Notes under the pieces: generated by a model | What the model saw: the letters and a program-made list of their open reading frames with translations, nothing else | What the model was told of the DNA's origin: nothing | Database searches by the model: none | Source: JBFHKO01 sp041595355 | GTDB lineage: Bacteria; Pseudomonadota; Gammaproteobacteria; Enterobacterales; Aeromonadaceae | Assembly: GCA_041595355.1 (NCBI GenBank) | Contig: JBFHKO010000131.1 | Span: 1-7,366, forward strand | Reading direction: 5' to 3' | Length of the DNA: 7,366 bases | Shown: piece by piece, positions 1-6,213 of the stretch | Layout of the letters: every line of letters starts with the position of its first letter | Numbering within the stretch: position 1 is the stretch's first letter | Made by a program: the position numbers and the translations under genes

Positions 1-25
1 CACGGGTGCAATCTGTTCTAGAAAA

Positions 26-102
26 TGGGGTGGCTGATGGGGCTCGAACCCACGACAACAGGAATCACAATCCTGGACTCTACCAACTGAGCTACAGCCA
101 CC
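26..102 (-). tRNA. hisR: tRNA-His (anticodon GUG)
   Basis: Read on the minus strand this folds as a complete cloverleaf. The seven-pair acceptor stem GTGGCTG/CAGCCAC is extended by the extra G at position -1 (102) opposite C73, which is the identity mark of histidine tRNA. The anticodon GTG is complementary to plus-strand 66-68, and the T arm contains GGTTCGAGCC. The 3' CCA is encoded in the DNA (complement of 26-28). The length is 77 nt, the usual size for bacterial tRNA-His. It lies 71 bp downstream of tRNA-Arg in the same direction with no promoter seen between them, so both are probably cut from one precursor. In Escherichia coli the same order continues into leuT and proM, which would lie beyond the left edge. 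Confidence 0.97.
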
Positions 103-173
103 ACTGCTTTCTATTCTTGCCTTTTACCGTCCAACCCGCCGACGCCCGACTTCATCATCGGCAACACCGGTTA

Positions 174-250
<77 letters not shown>

Positions 251-270
251 TCGTCATCGGACGGGTCGCA

Positions 271-299
271 ATACTAAGGGGGGCGATCCGGCTTGTCCA
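271..299 (-). promoter_or_regulatory. Promoter of the argX-hisR tRNA unit
   Basis: On the minus strand there is a -35 hexamer TGGACA (complement of 294-299, 5 of 6 to consensus), a 17-bp spacer and a -10 hexamer TAGTAT (complement of 271-276, 4 of 6). Transcription would begin near 263-265, leaving a short leader before the tRNA. The bases just after the -10 are TGCGACCCG, a G+C-rich discriminator of the kind found at promoters shut down by ppGpp in the stringent response. The A-rich stretch upstream of the -35 (300-316) could act as an UP element. The hexamers and spacing are seen; stringent control is inferred from known stable-RNA promoters. Confidence 0.75.
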
Positions 300-403
300 G
301 TGTTTTTGTCAGAATTTACGTCCATCCAGGCCTATTGCGGCCCAGCGAACAAGAAACCGCCGCCGGTTGTGCGCTCCTTGGCCATCCGGCCCGCCAGCGA
401 GGC

Positions 404-431
404 TTGACTCCTGCCGGCAGCCCTCTAGACT
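404..431 (+). promoter_or_regulatory. Promoter of the tetR-adaptor-RND operon
   Basis: A -35 TTGACT (404-409, 5 of 6) and a -10 TAGACT (426-431, 4 of 6) are separated by 16 bp. The start point is predicted near 438, immediately before the palindrome at 439-456. The spacer contains a perfect 10-bp palindrome, CTGCCGGCAG (411-420). The promoter points away from the tRNA promoter, with about 100 bp between the two -35 elements. No other good promoter is visible before the next two genes, which are tightly packed, so this one probably serves all three. Confidence 0.6.
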
Positions 432-438
432 ACGCCGA

Positions 439-456
439 TGAATGAACGTTCATTCA
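439..456. promoter_or_regulatory. Probable TetR operator (perfect 18-bp palindrome)
   Basis: TGAATGAACGTTCATTCA is a perfect inverted repeat with 9-bp arms and no spacer. It sits at the predicted +1 of the operon promoter and 51 bp before the tetR start codon. Palindromes with TGAATG/CATTCA arms are typical of operators bound by TetR-family dimers. Its position implies that the repressor blocks initiation or early elongation of its own operon. The symmetry is direct observation; the identity of the bound protein is inferred from adjacency. Confidence 0.75.
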
Positions 457-507
457 CTGTCGATGTTAGGCCCCGCGGCATACATACAGGAGTCAGATAG
501 CGCGCGC

Positions 508-1071
508 ATGAACGATAAACGCATCCTGATATTGAACACCGCCATCAAGCTGTTCAACGAGCACGGCTTTCACGGCACCTCCATCCAGATGGTGGCCAAC
601 GCCGCCGAGATGGCGGCCGGCTCCCTCTATCGTCATTTCGACGGCAAGGAAGATCTGATCCGCCGCCTCTATCACCATTGCATCAGCGAGATGATGCAGG
701 CGCTGATGATCGATCATCAGCCCCAGGCGCCGCTGTTCGCCCGCTACCGCCGCTTCTGGCTCAATGCCTGCGAAGGCAGCCAGCGGAGGCGGGATTTGCT
801 CATCTACAAGGAGCTGTACGAACGCTCGCCCTTCTTCTGCGCCGAGGACATGACCTGGCTGCTGCAGGAGTGGCAGCCCCTGACCGCCTTCTATGAAGAG
901 GGCATCCGCCAGGGGCTGTTCCAGCCGATGCCGGTATGCGTACTCGGCTCCCTCAGCCTGGGCTCGGTCTTTGGCATGACCCAGGAGCACAAGCTGAACC
1001 ACTTCGCGCTCACCGACGAGCTGAAGGAACAGATCATTCAGGCCAGCTGGAAGGCAATCCTGGTCGATTAA
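508..1071 (+). CDS. TetR/AcrR-family repressor of the adjacent RND efflux pump
   Basis: This is a 187-residue protein with the family's N-terminal DNA-binding domain. The first helix starts near residue 6, followed by the GFHGTSIQMVANAA segment (20-33) and a recognition turn AAGSLYRHF (36-44), then KEDL (47-50). Residues from about 55 onward form the helical ligand-binding and dimerisation half, which varies too much across the family to name the inducer. I chose the ATG at 508 because the domain begins a few residues later and an AGGAG (488-492) lies upstream, although 15 nt is a long spacing. An in-frame ATG at 442 lies inside the operator at about +5 and is unlikely. The gene is first in the operon, 21 bp before the adaptor, downstream of a perfect palindrome, which points to self-repression lifted by a pump substrate. 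Regulators with this layout include MexL and AcrR, but I cannot assign an ortholog. Confidence 0.94.
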   Translation: MNDKRILILNTAIKLFNEHGFHGTSIQMVANAAEMAAGSLYRHFDGKEDLIRRLYHHCISEMMQALMIDHQPQAPLFARYRRFWLNACEGSQRRRDLLIYKELYERSPFFCAEDMTWLLQEWQPLTAFYEEGIRQGLFQPMPVCVLGSLSLGSVFGMTQEHKLNHFALTDELKEQIIQASWKAILVD

Positions 1072-1092
1072 CATTACTTGCGGAGAAGAACG

Positions 1093-2214
1093 ATGAAAAA
1101 ATGGATGGCCATGATGTTGCTGATCGCGCTCGTGATCTTTGGCAGCGTGATCGGATTCAACGTCTACAAATTCAGCCAGATGGGCAAGGCCATGGCCAGC
1201 CGTCCCGCGCCGACGTTCCCGGTCTCGGCCCTCGAGATCGCCCCCAGTCCCTGGCAGCCGGCCATCGATGCCATCGGCTTCATCGAGCCCAATCAGGGGG
1301 TGATGCTCAGCAGCGAAGCCGCCGGCAAGGTGGTCGACATCCTCTTCGAATCCGGCAGCACGGTGAAGGACAAGCAGATACTGCTTTACCTGGATGCCTC
1401 GGTGGAAAAGGCCAACCTCAAGGCCGCCCAGGCCCGCATGCCCGCCACCCGCGCCAATCTGGAGCGCATGCGCAGCCTCTACGCCAAGGGCACCATCTCC
1501 AAGGGCAATCTGGACAGCGCCGAGGCCGACTTCCTGGCCCTGGGCGGACAGATCGAGTCCTTGCAGGCCACCATAGACAGACTGACGCTCCGCGCTCCCT
1601 TTGCCGGTCAGGTGGGGCTGCGCAATGTCTATCTGGGCCAATACCTGAAGGCCGGTGACGAGATAGTGCGGCTGGAGGACACCAGCGTGATGCGCATCCG
1701 CTTCACCATTCCCCAGACCGATCTGGCGCTGGTCAAGGTCGGCCAGCCGCTGCACATCTTCGTGGATGCCTACCCGAACCAGGCTTTCGAGGGGCAGATC
1801 AGCGCCATCGAGCCGGCGGTCAGCGCCCAGTCCGGCGTGGTCCAGGTGCAGGCCGCCATTCCCAATGCCCATGGCTTGCTGCGCTCCGGCATGTTTGCCC
1901 GGGTGCAGGTGCAGCTGCCGCCCCTGAGCGAGCAGGTGGTCATCCCGCAAAATGCCATCAACTTCACCCTCTACGGCCAGACCGTCTATGTGCTGAGCGA
2001 AGGCAAGGATGCCGCGGAACAGCCGGTGACCATCGCCAACCAGGTGATGATCACGGTGGGCGAACGTCAGGGTAATGATGCCCTGGTGCTGAGCGGCCTC
2101 AAGATCGGCGATCGTATCGTCACCAGTGGTCAGGTGCGCCTCTCCAACGGCAGCCAAGTCAAGATAGTCGAAGACCAGACCCTGGTCGCACCGACCACCC
2201 CCCCCATGCTGTAA
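1093..2214 (+). CDS. RND efflux periplasmic adaptor (membrane fusion protein, HlyD/AcrA family)
   Basis: This 373-residue protein should link the RND permease to an outer-membrane channel. An N-terminal hydrophobic helix (about 4-22) follows two lysines. There is no lipobox cysteine, so it is anchored by this helix or cleaved rather than lipidated. The two lipoyl half-motifs are at about 69-101 and 165-197 (LRAPFAGQVG). Between them runs an alpha-helical hairpin containing the TolC-docking signature: R125, L129, I135, S136 and D141 fall at the same spacing as in AcrA. The beta-barrel and membrane-proximal domains follow (about 200-360). The ATG at 1093 is preferred over the TTG at 1078 because GGAG (1082-1085) sits 7 nt upstream of it. 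The gene starts 21 bp after the repressor and ends 12 bp before the permease, as expected for one transcript. It resembles the VexG and MexV/MexH group; the exact ortholog is uncertain. Confidence 0.95.
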   Translation: MKKWMAMMLLIALVIFGSVIGFNVYKFSQMGKAMASRPAPTFPVSALEIAPSPWQPAIDAIGFIEPNQGVMLSSEAAGKVVDILFESGSTVKDKQILLYLDASVEKANLKAAQARMPATRANLERMRSLYAKGTISKGNLDSAEADFLALGGQIESLQATIDRLTLRAPFAGQVGLRNVYLGQYLKAGDEIVRLEDTSVMRIRFTIPQTDLALVKVGQPLHIFVDAYPNQAFEGQISAIEPAVSAQSGVVQVQAAIPNAHGLLRSGMFARVQVQLPPLSEQVVIPQNAINFTLYGQTVYVLSEGKDAAEQPVTIANQVMITVGERQGNDALVLSGLKIGDRIVTSGQVRLSNGSQVKIVEDQTLVAPTTPPML

Positions 2215-2226
2215 GCGGAGCAGGCC

Positions 2227-5200
2227 ATGCGATTTACCGATATTTTCATCCGCCGCCCCATACTGGCTATCTCCATCAGTCTGCTGCTGGTCCTGCTGGG
2301 CCTGCAGGCGCTCAAGGGCATGCAGGTGCGCGAGTACCCCAAGATCACCAATACGGTGATCACGGTCAGCACCGGCTATTACGGCGCCAGCGCCAACCTG
2401 ATCCAGGGGTTCATCACCCAGCCCCTGGAGCAGGCCATCGCCCAGGCGGACAACGTCGACTTCATGACCTCCCGCAGCCAGCAGGGGCGTTCCACCATCA
2501 CGGTGACCATGAAGCTCAACACCGATCCGAATGCCGCCATGTCGGATATTCTGGCCAAGGTCAACTCGGTGCGCGCCAAACTGCCCAAGGAGGCCCAGGA
2601 TCCGAGCCTGGACATGTCCACCGGCTCCAGCACCTCCATCCTCTACATCGCCTTCTCCAGCCCCGAGCTGAACAGTTCCCAGATCACCGACTACCTGGAG
2701 CGGGTCGTCAAGCCCCAGCTCTTCACCGTGCCCGGGGTGGCCAAGGTCAACCTGTTCGGCGGCACCGAGTTTGCGCTGCGCATCTGGCTGGATCCCGAGC
2801 GGATGGCCGCCTACAGCCTCACCGCCGCCGAGGTGATGAACGTACTGCAGGCCAACAACTACCAGTCGGCGCCCGGCCAGGTCATCGGCAACTTCATGCT
2901 CTACAACGCCGATGCCAAAACCCAGGTGGACAATGTTGCCGATCTGGAGAAGCTGGTGGTGGCCAGCCGTGATGGCGCCGTCATCCGGCTGCGGGATATT
3001 GCCAAGGTCAGCCTGGAAAAGAACCATGACACCTACCGCGCCATGGCCGACGGCCGGGAGGCGGTCGTCATCGGCGTCGACCCGGCGCCCTCCGCCAACC
3101 CCCTCGACATCGCCGAGCTGGTGCGCGACATGCTGCCGGAGCTGGCACGCAATCTGCCGCCCGCCGTCCAGATGCAGCTGCTCTACGACTCCACCGAGGC
3201 GATCAACGAGTCCATCCATGAGGTCATCATGACCATCGTCGAGGCGGGCCTCATCGTGCTGGTGGTCATCACCCTGTTCCTCGGCTCCTTCCGGGCCGTG
3301 GTGATCCCCATCGTCACCATCCCCCTGTCGCTCATCGGCGTGGCCATGCTGATGCAGATGTTCGGCTTTACCATCAACCTGATGACCCTGCTGGCCATGG
3401 TGCTGGCCATCGGCCTGGTGGTGGATGACGCCATCGTGGTGGTGGAGAACGTCGACCGTCACATCAAGGCCGGCGAAGATCCCTTCCGTGCCGCCATCAT
3501 CGGCACCCGGGAAATCGCCATGCCGGTCATCTCCATGACCATCACCCTGGCGGCCGTCTACTCGCCCATCGCCCTGATGGGCGGCGTGACCGGCTCCCTG
3601 TTCAAGGAGTTCGCCCTGACCCTGGCCGGCGCCGTGTTCGTCTCCGGCATCATCGCCCTGACCCTGTCACCCATGATGTGCGCCAAGATGCTCAAGGCCC
3701 ATACCCATCCCAACGCCTTCGAGCGCGGGGTGGAAAATGCCCTCGAGCGACTCACCCAGGCCTATGCCCGGGCCCTGGACAAGGTGATGCAACGGCGGCC
3801 GGTGTTCATCGTCTTCGGCCTCATCGTGTTCGCTTCGCTGCCGGTGCTGTTCAAGCTGATCCCCGCCGAGCTGGCCCCCTCCGAGGACAAGGGCGCCTAC
3901 CTGATGATGGCCAAGGCCCCCAACACCGCCAACCTGGACTACATCCAGAACAACATGATGACCATCGGCCAGCGCCTGAAGCAGGATCCGGCCGTGGCCA
4001 CCAGCCTGTCGTTTGCCGGCATGCCCAATGCCAATCAGGGCCTGGCCGTCGCCGTGCTCAAGCCCTGGAGCCAGCGCGACGACATCAAGACGGTGCTGGC
4101 GCGCACCAATGCCGCCATGCAGGACATGCCGGCGGTGGCGGTGAGCGCCTTCCAGTTCCCGGAGCTGCCGGGTGCCGGTAGCGGTCTGCCGCTGCAGTTC
4201 GTCATCACCACGCCCAACAACTTCGCCAGCCTGTTCCAGGTGGCCATGGATGTGCTGGCCCAGGTGAAGGCGCACAAGGCCTTCGTCTATTCGGAGCTGG
4301 ATCTGACCTTCGATTCCGCCACCATGCGTATCCAGGTGGACAGAGACAAGGCCGGGGCCTACGGCATCACCATGCAGGACATCGGCCTGACCCTGGGTAC
4401 CATGATGAGCGATGGCTATGTGAACCGCATCGATCTGGATGGCCGCAGCTACGAGGTGATCCCCCAGGTGGAACGCAAATACCGCCTGAACCCCGAATCC
4501 CTCAAGCGTTACTATGTGCGCGGTGCCGACGGACAGAGCGTGCCCCTCGGCAACCTCATCGATATCGAGATGGTCACCGAGTTGCGGGCGCTGCCCAAGT
4601 TCAACCAGCTCAATGCCGCCACCATCGCCATCATGCCCATCGAGCCCATGGGCTCGGCGGTGCAGTTCTTCGAGCAGGAGGTGGTGCCCACCCTGCCCGT
4701 CGGCTACCAGCATGACTACCTGGGGACGGCCCGCCAGTATGTGACCGAAGGCAACGCCCTGTTCGGCACCTTTGCCCTGGCGCTGTTCATCATCTTCCTG
4801 GTGCTGGCCTCCCAGTTCGAGAGTGTCCGCGACCCGCTGGTGATACTGGTGTCGGTGCCGCTGGCCCTGTGCGGGGCCCTCATCGCCATGGCCTGGGGCT
4901 TCGCCACCATGAACATCTACACCCAGGTCGGCCTCATCACCCTGGTGGGCCTCATCACCAAGCACGGTATCCTCATCTGCGAGGTGGCCAAGGAGGAGCA
5001 GCTGCACCGTGGTCTTAACAAGATGGAGGCGGTCAAACAGGCCGCCAGCATCCGCCTGCGCCCCATCCTCATGACCACCGCCGCCATGGTGGCGGGGCTG
5101 ATACCGTTGATGGGCGCCAGCGGTGCCGGTGCCATCAGCCGCTTCGGCATCGGCCTGGTGATAGTGGCGGGCCTCTCCATCGGCACCCTGTTCACCCTGT

Positions 5201-5298
5201 TCGTGCTGCCGGTCATCTACACCTACCTGGGCGAGCGCCACCAGCCCCTGGAGGTATTCGATGAATCCCTGCCGCCCAAGGCGAGCAGCGAGTACTGA
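2227..5298 (+). CDS. RND multidrug efflux permease (MexW/MexI/VexH-like, AcrB family)
   Basis: A 1023-residue inner-membrane proton/drug antiporter of normal family length. It opens with FIRRPILA and a first membrane helix (about 11-29). A large periplasmic porter and docking loop follows, then a helix bundle beginning near residue 335, a second periplasmic loop (about 560-850) and the last helices. The proton-relay residues are all present: D400 and D401 in GLVVDDAIVVVEN (AcrB D407/D408), K912 (K940), R943 (R971) and T950 (T978). The residue after the lysine is H913, where AcrB has asparagine. GGAG (2217-2220) lies 6 nt before the ATG. The start is 12 bp after the adaptor gene, so the two are almost certainly translated from one mRNA and work together. 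No outer-membrane channel gene follows, so a TolC-like protein from another locus is expected to complete the pump. From memory the N-terminus and core read most like Vibrio VexH; the substrates cannot be told from sequence. Confidence 0.97.
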   Translation: MRFTDIFIRRPILAISISLLLVLLGLQALKGMQVREYPKITNTVITVSTGYYGASANLIQGFITQPLEQAIAQADNVDFMTSRSQQGRSTITVTMKLNTDPNAAMSDILAKVNSVRAKLPKEAQDPSLDMSTGSSTSILYIAFSSPELNSSQITDYLERVVKPQLFTVPGVAKVNLFGGTEFALRIWLDPERMAAYSLTAAEVMNVLQANNYQSAPGQVIGNFMLYNADAKTQVDNVADLEKLVVASRDGAVIRLRDIAKVSLEKNHDTYRAMADGREAVVIGVDPAPSANPLDIAELVRDMLPELARNLPPAVQMQLLYDSTEAINESIHEVIMTIVEAGLIVLVVITLFLGSFRAVVIPIVTIPLSLIGVAMLMQMFGFTINLMTLLAMVLAIGLVVDDAIVVVENVDRHIKAGEDPFRAAIIGTREIAMPVISMTITLAAVYSPIALMGGVTGSLFKEFALTLAGAVFVSGIIALTLSPMMCAKMLKAHTHPNAFERGVENALERLTQAYARALDKVMQRRPVFIVFGLIVFASLPVLFKLIPAELAPSEDKGAYLMMAKAPNTANLDYIQNNMMTIGQRLKQDPAVATSLSFAGMPNANQGLAVAVLKPWSQRDDIKTVLARTNAAMQDMPAVAVSAFQFPELPGAGSGLPLQFVITTPNNFASLFQVAMDVLAQVKAHKAFVYSELDLTFDSATMRIQVDRDKAGAYGITMQDIGLTLGTMMSDGYVNRIDLDGRSYEVIPQVERKYRLNPESLKRYYVRGADGQSVPLGNLIDIEMVTELRALPKFNQLNAATIAIMPIEPMGSAVQFFEQEVVPTLPVGYQHDYLGTARQYVTEGNALFGTFALALFIIFLVLASQFESVRDPLVILVSVPLALCGALIAMAWGFATMNIYTQVGLITLVGLITKHGILICEVAKEEQLHRGLNKMEAVKQAASIRLRPILMTTAAMVAGLIPLMGASGAGAISRFGIGLVIVAGLSIGTLFTLFVLPVIYTYLGERHQPLEVFDESLPPKASSEY

Positions 5299-5304
5299 CG
5301 CGGG

Positions 5305-5326
5305 AGCGGCCCCCGAGGGGGCCGCT
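5305..5326 (+). terminator. GC hairpin after the RND operon, without a U tract
   Basis: AGCGGCCCCC and GGGGGCCGCT are 10-bp complementary arms separated by only GA; in RNA this would be an 8-bp stem with a 4-nt loop. It begins 6 bp after the permease stop codon. The position fits transcription termination or mRNA 3'-end protection. The following bases (GTGCAGGTCG) contain no run of T, so it is not a standard intrinsic terminator and may leave some readthrough into the next gene. Confidence 0.5.
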
Positions 5327-5334
5327 GTGCAGGT

Positions 5335-5357
5335 CGGGCGGCATGCCGTGCCGCCCG
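5335..5357. repeat. Inverted repeat (hairpin 2 of 3 in the permease-rhtB gap)
   Basis: CGGGCGGCA and TGCCGCCCG are perfect 9-bp arms around a 5-nt loop (TGCCG). It starts 8 bp after the preceding hairpin. No T tract follows. It may be part of a compound 3' structure of the pump mRNA, or a protein-binding palindrome; the sequence does not decide between these. Confidence 0.55.
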
Positions 5358-5370
5358 GCCATGAGTGAAA

Positions 5371-5391
5371 CGGCGACCCAAACGGTCGCCG
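5371..5391 (+). repeat. Inverted repeat in the rhtB leader (hairpin 3 of 3)
   Basis: CGGCGACC and GGTCGCCG are perfect 8-bp arms around the loop CAAAC. The hairpin ends 12 bp before the AGGAG ribosome-binding site (5404-5408) of the LysE-family gene, so in a transcript it would lie in the 5' leader without covering that site. A role in translation, mRNA stability or operator binding is possible but not shown. Confidence 0.5.
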
Positions 5392-5413
5392 GCAATGTGA
5401 TGAAGGAGACAGC

Positions 5414-6043
5414 ATGGCGCTGGATATCTGGTTGGGTTTTTTTGCGGCCTGTTGGGTGATCAGCCTGTCGCCGGGCGCGGGGGCCATCGCCTCCATGTCC
5501 AGCGGTTTGCAATATGGCGTGTTACGCGGCTACTGGAATGTCATCGGCCTGCAGCTGGCGCTGGCCCTGCAGATCCTGGTGGTGGCGGTGGGGCTGGGGG
5601 CCGTGCTGGCCGCATCGGAACTCGCCTTCAACGGCATCAAGTGGTTCGGGGTCGGCTATCTCATCTACCTGGCGGTAAAACAGTGGCGTCAGCCACCCGC
5701 CCCCATTCAAACCGAGGCTCAGGTGCGCCGGGCGGTGAACCCCCTGGCCATGCTCGGCCGCGGCTTTCTGGTCAATGCCAGCAACCCCAAGGCCATCGTG
5801 TTCATGCTCGCGGTGCTGCCCCAGTTCATTGATGCCGGCGCCCCGCTGCTGCCCCAATATGCCCTGATGGCCCTCACCATGATCGCTGTCGACATGCTGG
5901 TGATGCTGGGCTACAGCTGTCTGGCCGCCAGGATATTGCGCCTGCTGAGAACCCCGCGCCAGCAGCGCCTGCTTAACCGCAGCTTTGCCGGCCTCTTCGT
6001 CGGCGCCGCCTCCCTGCTGTCCCTGGTGCACCGCAATGGCTGA
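5414..6043 (+). CDS. rhtB: RhtB-like amino-acid exporter (LysE/RhtB family)
   Basis: A 209-residue, strongly hydrophobic inner-membrane protein of the usual LysE/RhtB size with about six membrane helices. The family signature LSPGAGA (18-24) closes the first helix, followed by a short loop and the GLQLALALQ helix. KWFGVGYLIYLAVKQW (76-91) and N121-A-S-NPKAIVF (124-130) also match the family. The spacing and residues recall E. coli RhtB, which exports homoserine and homoserine lactone, more than RhtC or LysE, but the substrate is inferred. AGGAG (5404-5408) is 5 nt before the ATG, a strong ribosome-binding site. The gene begins 115 bp after the RND permease in the same direction. Three hairpins fill that gap and no clear promoter is seen in it, so partial readthrough from the pump operon is possible. 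A long hairpin follows the stop codon. Confidence 0.85.
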   Translation: MALDIWLGFFAACWVISLSPGAGAIASMSSGLQYGVLRGYWNVIGLQLALALQILVVAVGLGAVLAASELAFNGIKWFGVGYLIYLAVKQWRQPPAPIQTEAQVRRAVNPLAMLGRGFLVNASNPKAIVFMLAVLPQFIDAGAPLLPQYALMALTMIAVDMLVMLGYSCLAARILRLLRTPRQQRLLNRSFAGLFVGAASLLSLVHRNG

Positions 6044-6046
6044 GCC

Positions 6047-6092
6047 CGCCAGCGGCCAAGCGTGAGCGGCCGCTCGCGCTTATCGGCTGGCG
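6047..6092 (+). terminator. Long hairpin downstream of rhtB
   Basis: The core is a 24-bp near-perfect palindrome (6058-6081), arms AAGCGTGAGCGG/CCGCTCGCGCTT, with one G-T pair. It is flanked by a second set of perfect 7-bp arms, CGCCAGC (6047-6053) and GCTGGCG (6086-6092), across a 4x4 internal loop. It starts 3 bp after the rhtB stop codon. No T run follows directly, so termination strength is uncertain; it may work with the shorter T-tract element at 6100-6116 or protect the mRNA end. Confidence 0.55.
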
Positions 6093-6099
6093 TCGAGGG

Positions 6100-6116
6100 G
6101 CGCATGCGGCGCTTTT
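6100..6116 (+). terminator. Short GC stem followed by TTTT (weak terminator candidate)
   Basis: GCGC (6100-6103) and GCGC (6109-6112) can pair around ATGCG and are followed at once by TTTT (6113-6116). The stem alone is short. CGAG (6094-6097) and CTCG (6117-6120) could enclose it further with G-U pairs. It lies just after the long rhtB hairpin, and together the two are the likely end of the rhtB transcript. Confidence 0.3.
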
Positions 6117-6162
6117 CTCGCGGGTCGCCGGCCTGTCACTAGGCGTGAGGGGCGCAACTGTG

Positions 6163-6168
6163 CATAAT
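6163..6168 (+). promoter_or_regulatory. Candidate -10 element for uppP
   Basis: CATAAT matches the -10 consensus at 5 of 6 positions and stands 45 bp before the uppP start codon in otherwise GC-rich DNA. No convincing -35 hexamer is present at 16-18 bp upstream, so this is a weak call. It fits with uppP being transcribed separately from rhtB after the hairpins. Confidence 0.3.
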
Positions 6169-6213
6169 GTCACCTGATTGCAAGCACCACCCCATTTCTA
6201 GCGGATCTCCAGC

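Noticed and set aside
380..391. Small inverted repeat GGCC-ATCC-GGCC upstream of the pump promoter
   Set aside because: Four-base arms are common by chance in GC-rich DNA, and there is no positional reason to call it a site.
442..507. An N-terminal extension of the TetR protein from the ATG at 442
   Set aside because: That ATG lies inside the operator and about four bases after the predicted start point, has no ribosome-binding site, and would add 22 residues before the normal start of the TetR fold.
493..3462. A 989-codon open frame on the minus strand opposite the repressor, adaptor and permease genes
   Set aside because: It is antisense to three well-supported genes, its product is an unnatural His/Gly/Asp-rich string with no family motif, and long mirror frames are expected opposite GC-rich genes.
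5361..5459. A 32-codon frame from ATG 5361 that overlaps the start of rhtB, as a possible leader peptide
   Set aside because: No ribosome-binding site precedes it, its codons run through hairpin 3, and there is no run of regulatory codons such as threonine, lysine or homoserine-related residues.
3667..5496. A 609-codon open frame on the minus strand opposite the permease and the start of rhtB
   Set aside because: Same mirror-frame effect: His/Gln/Gly-rich composition, no recognisable domain, no good ribosome-binding site, and it crosses a hairpin-rich intergenic region.
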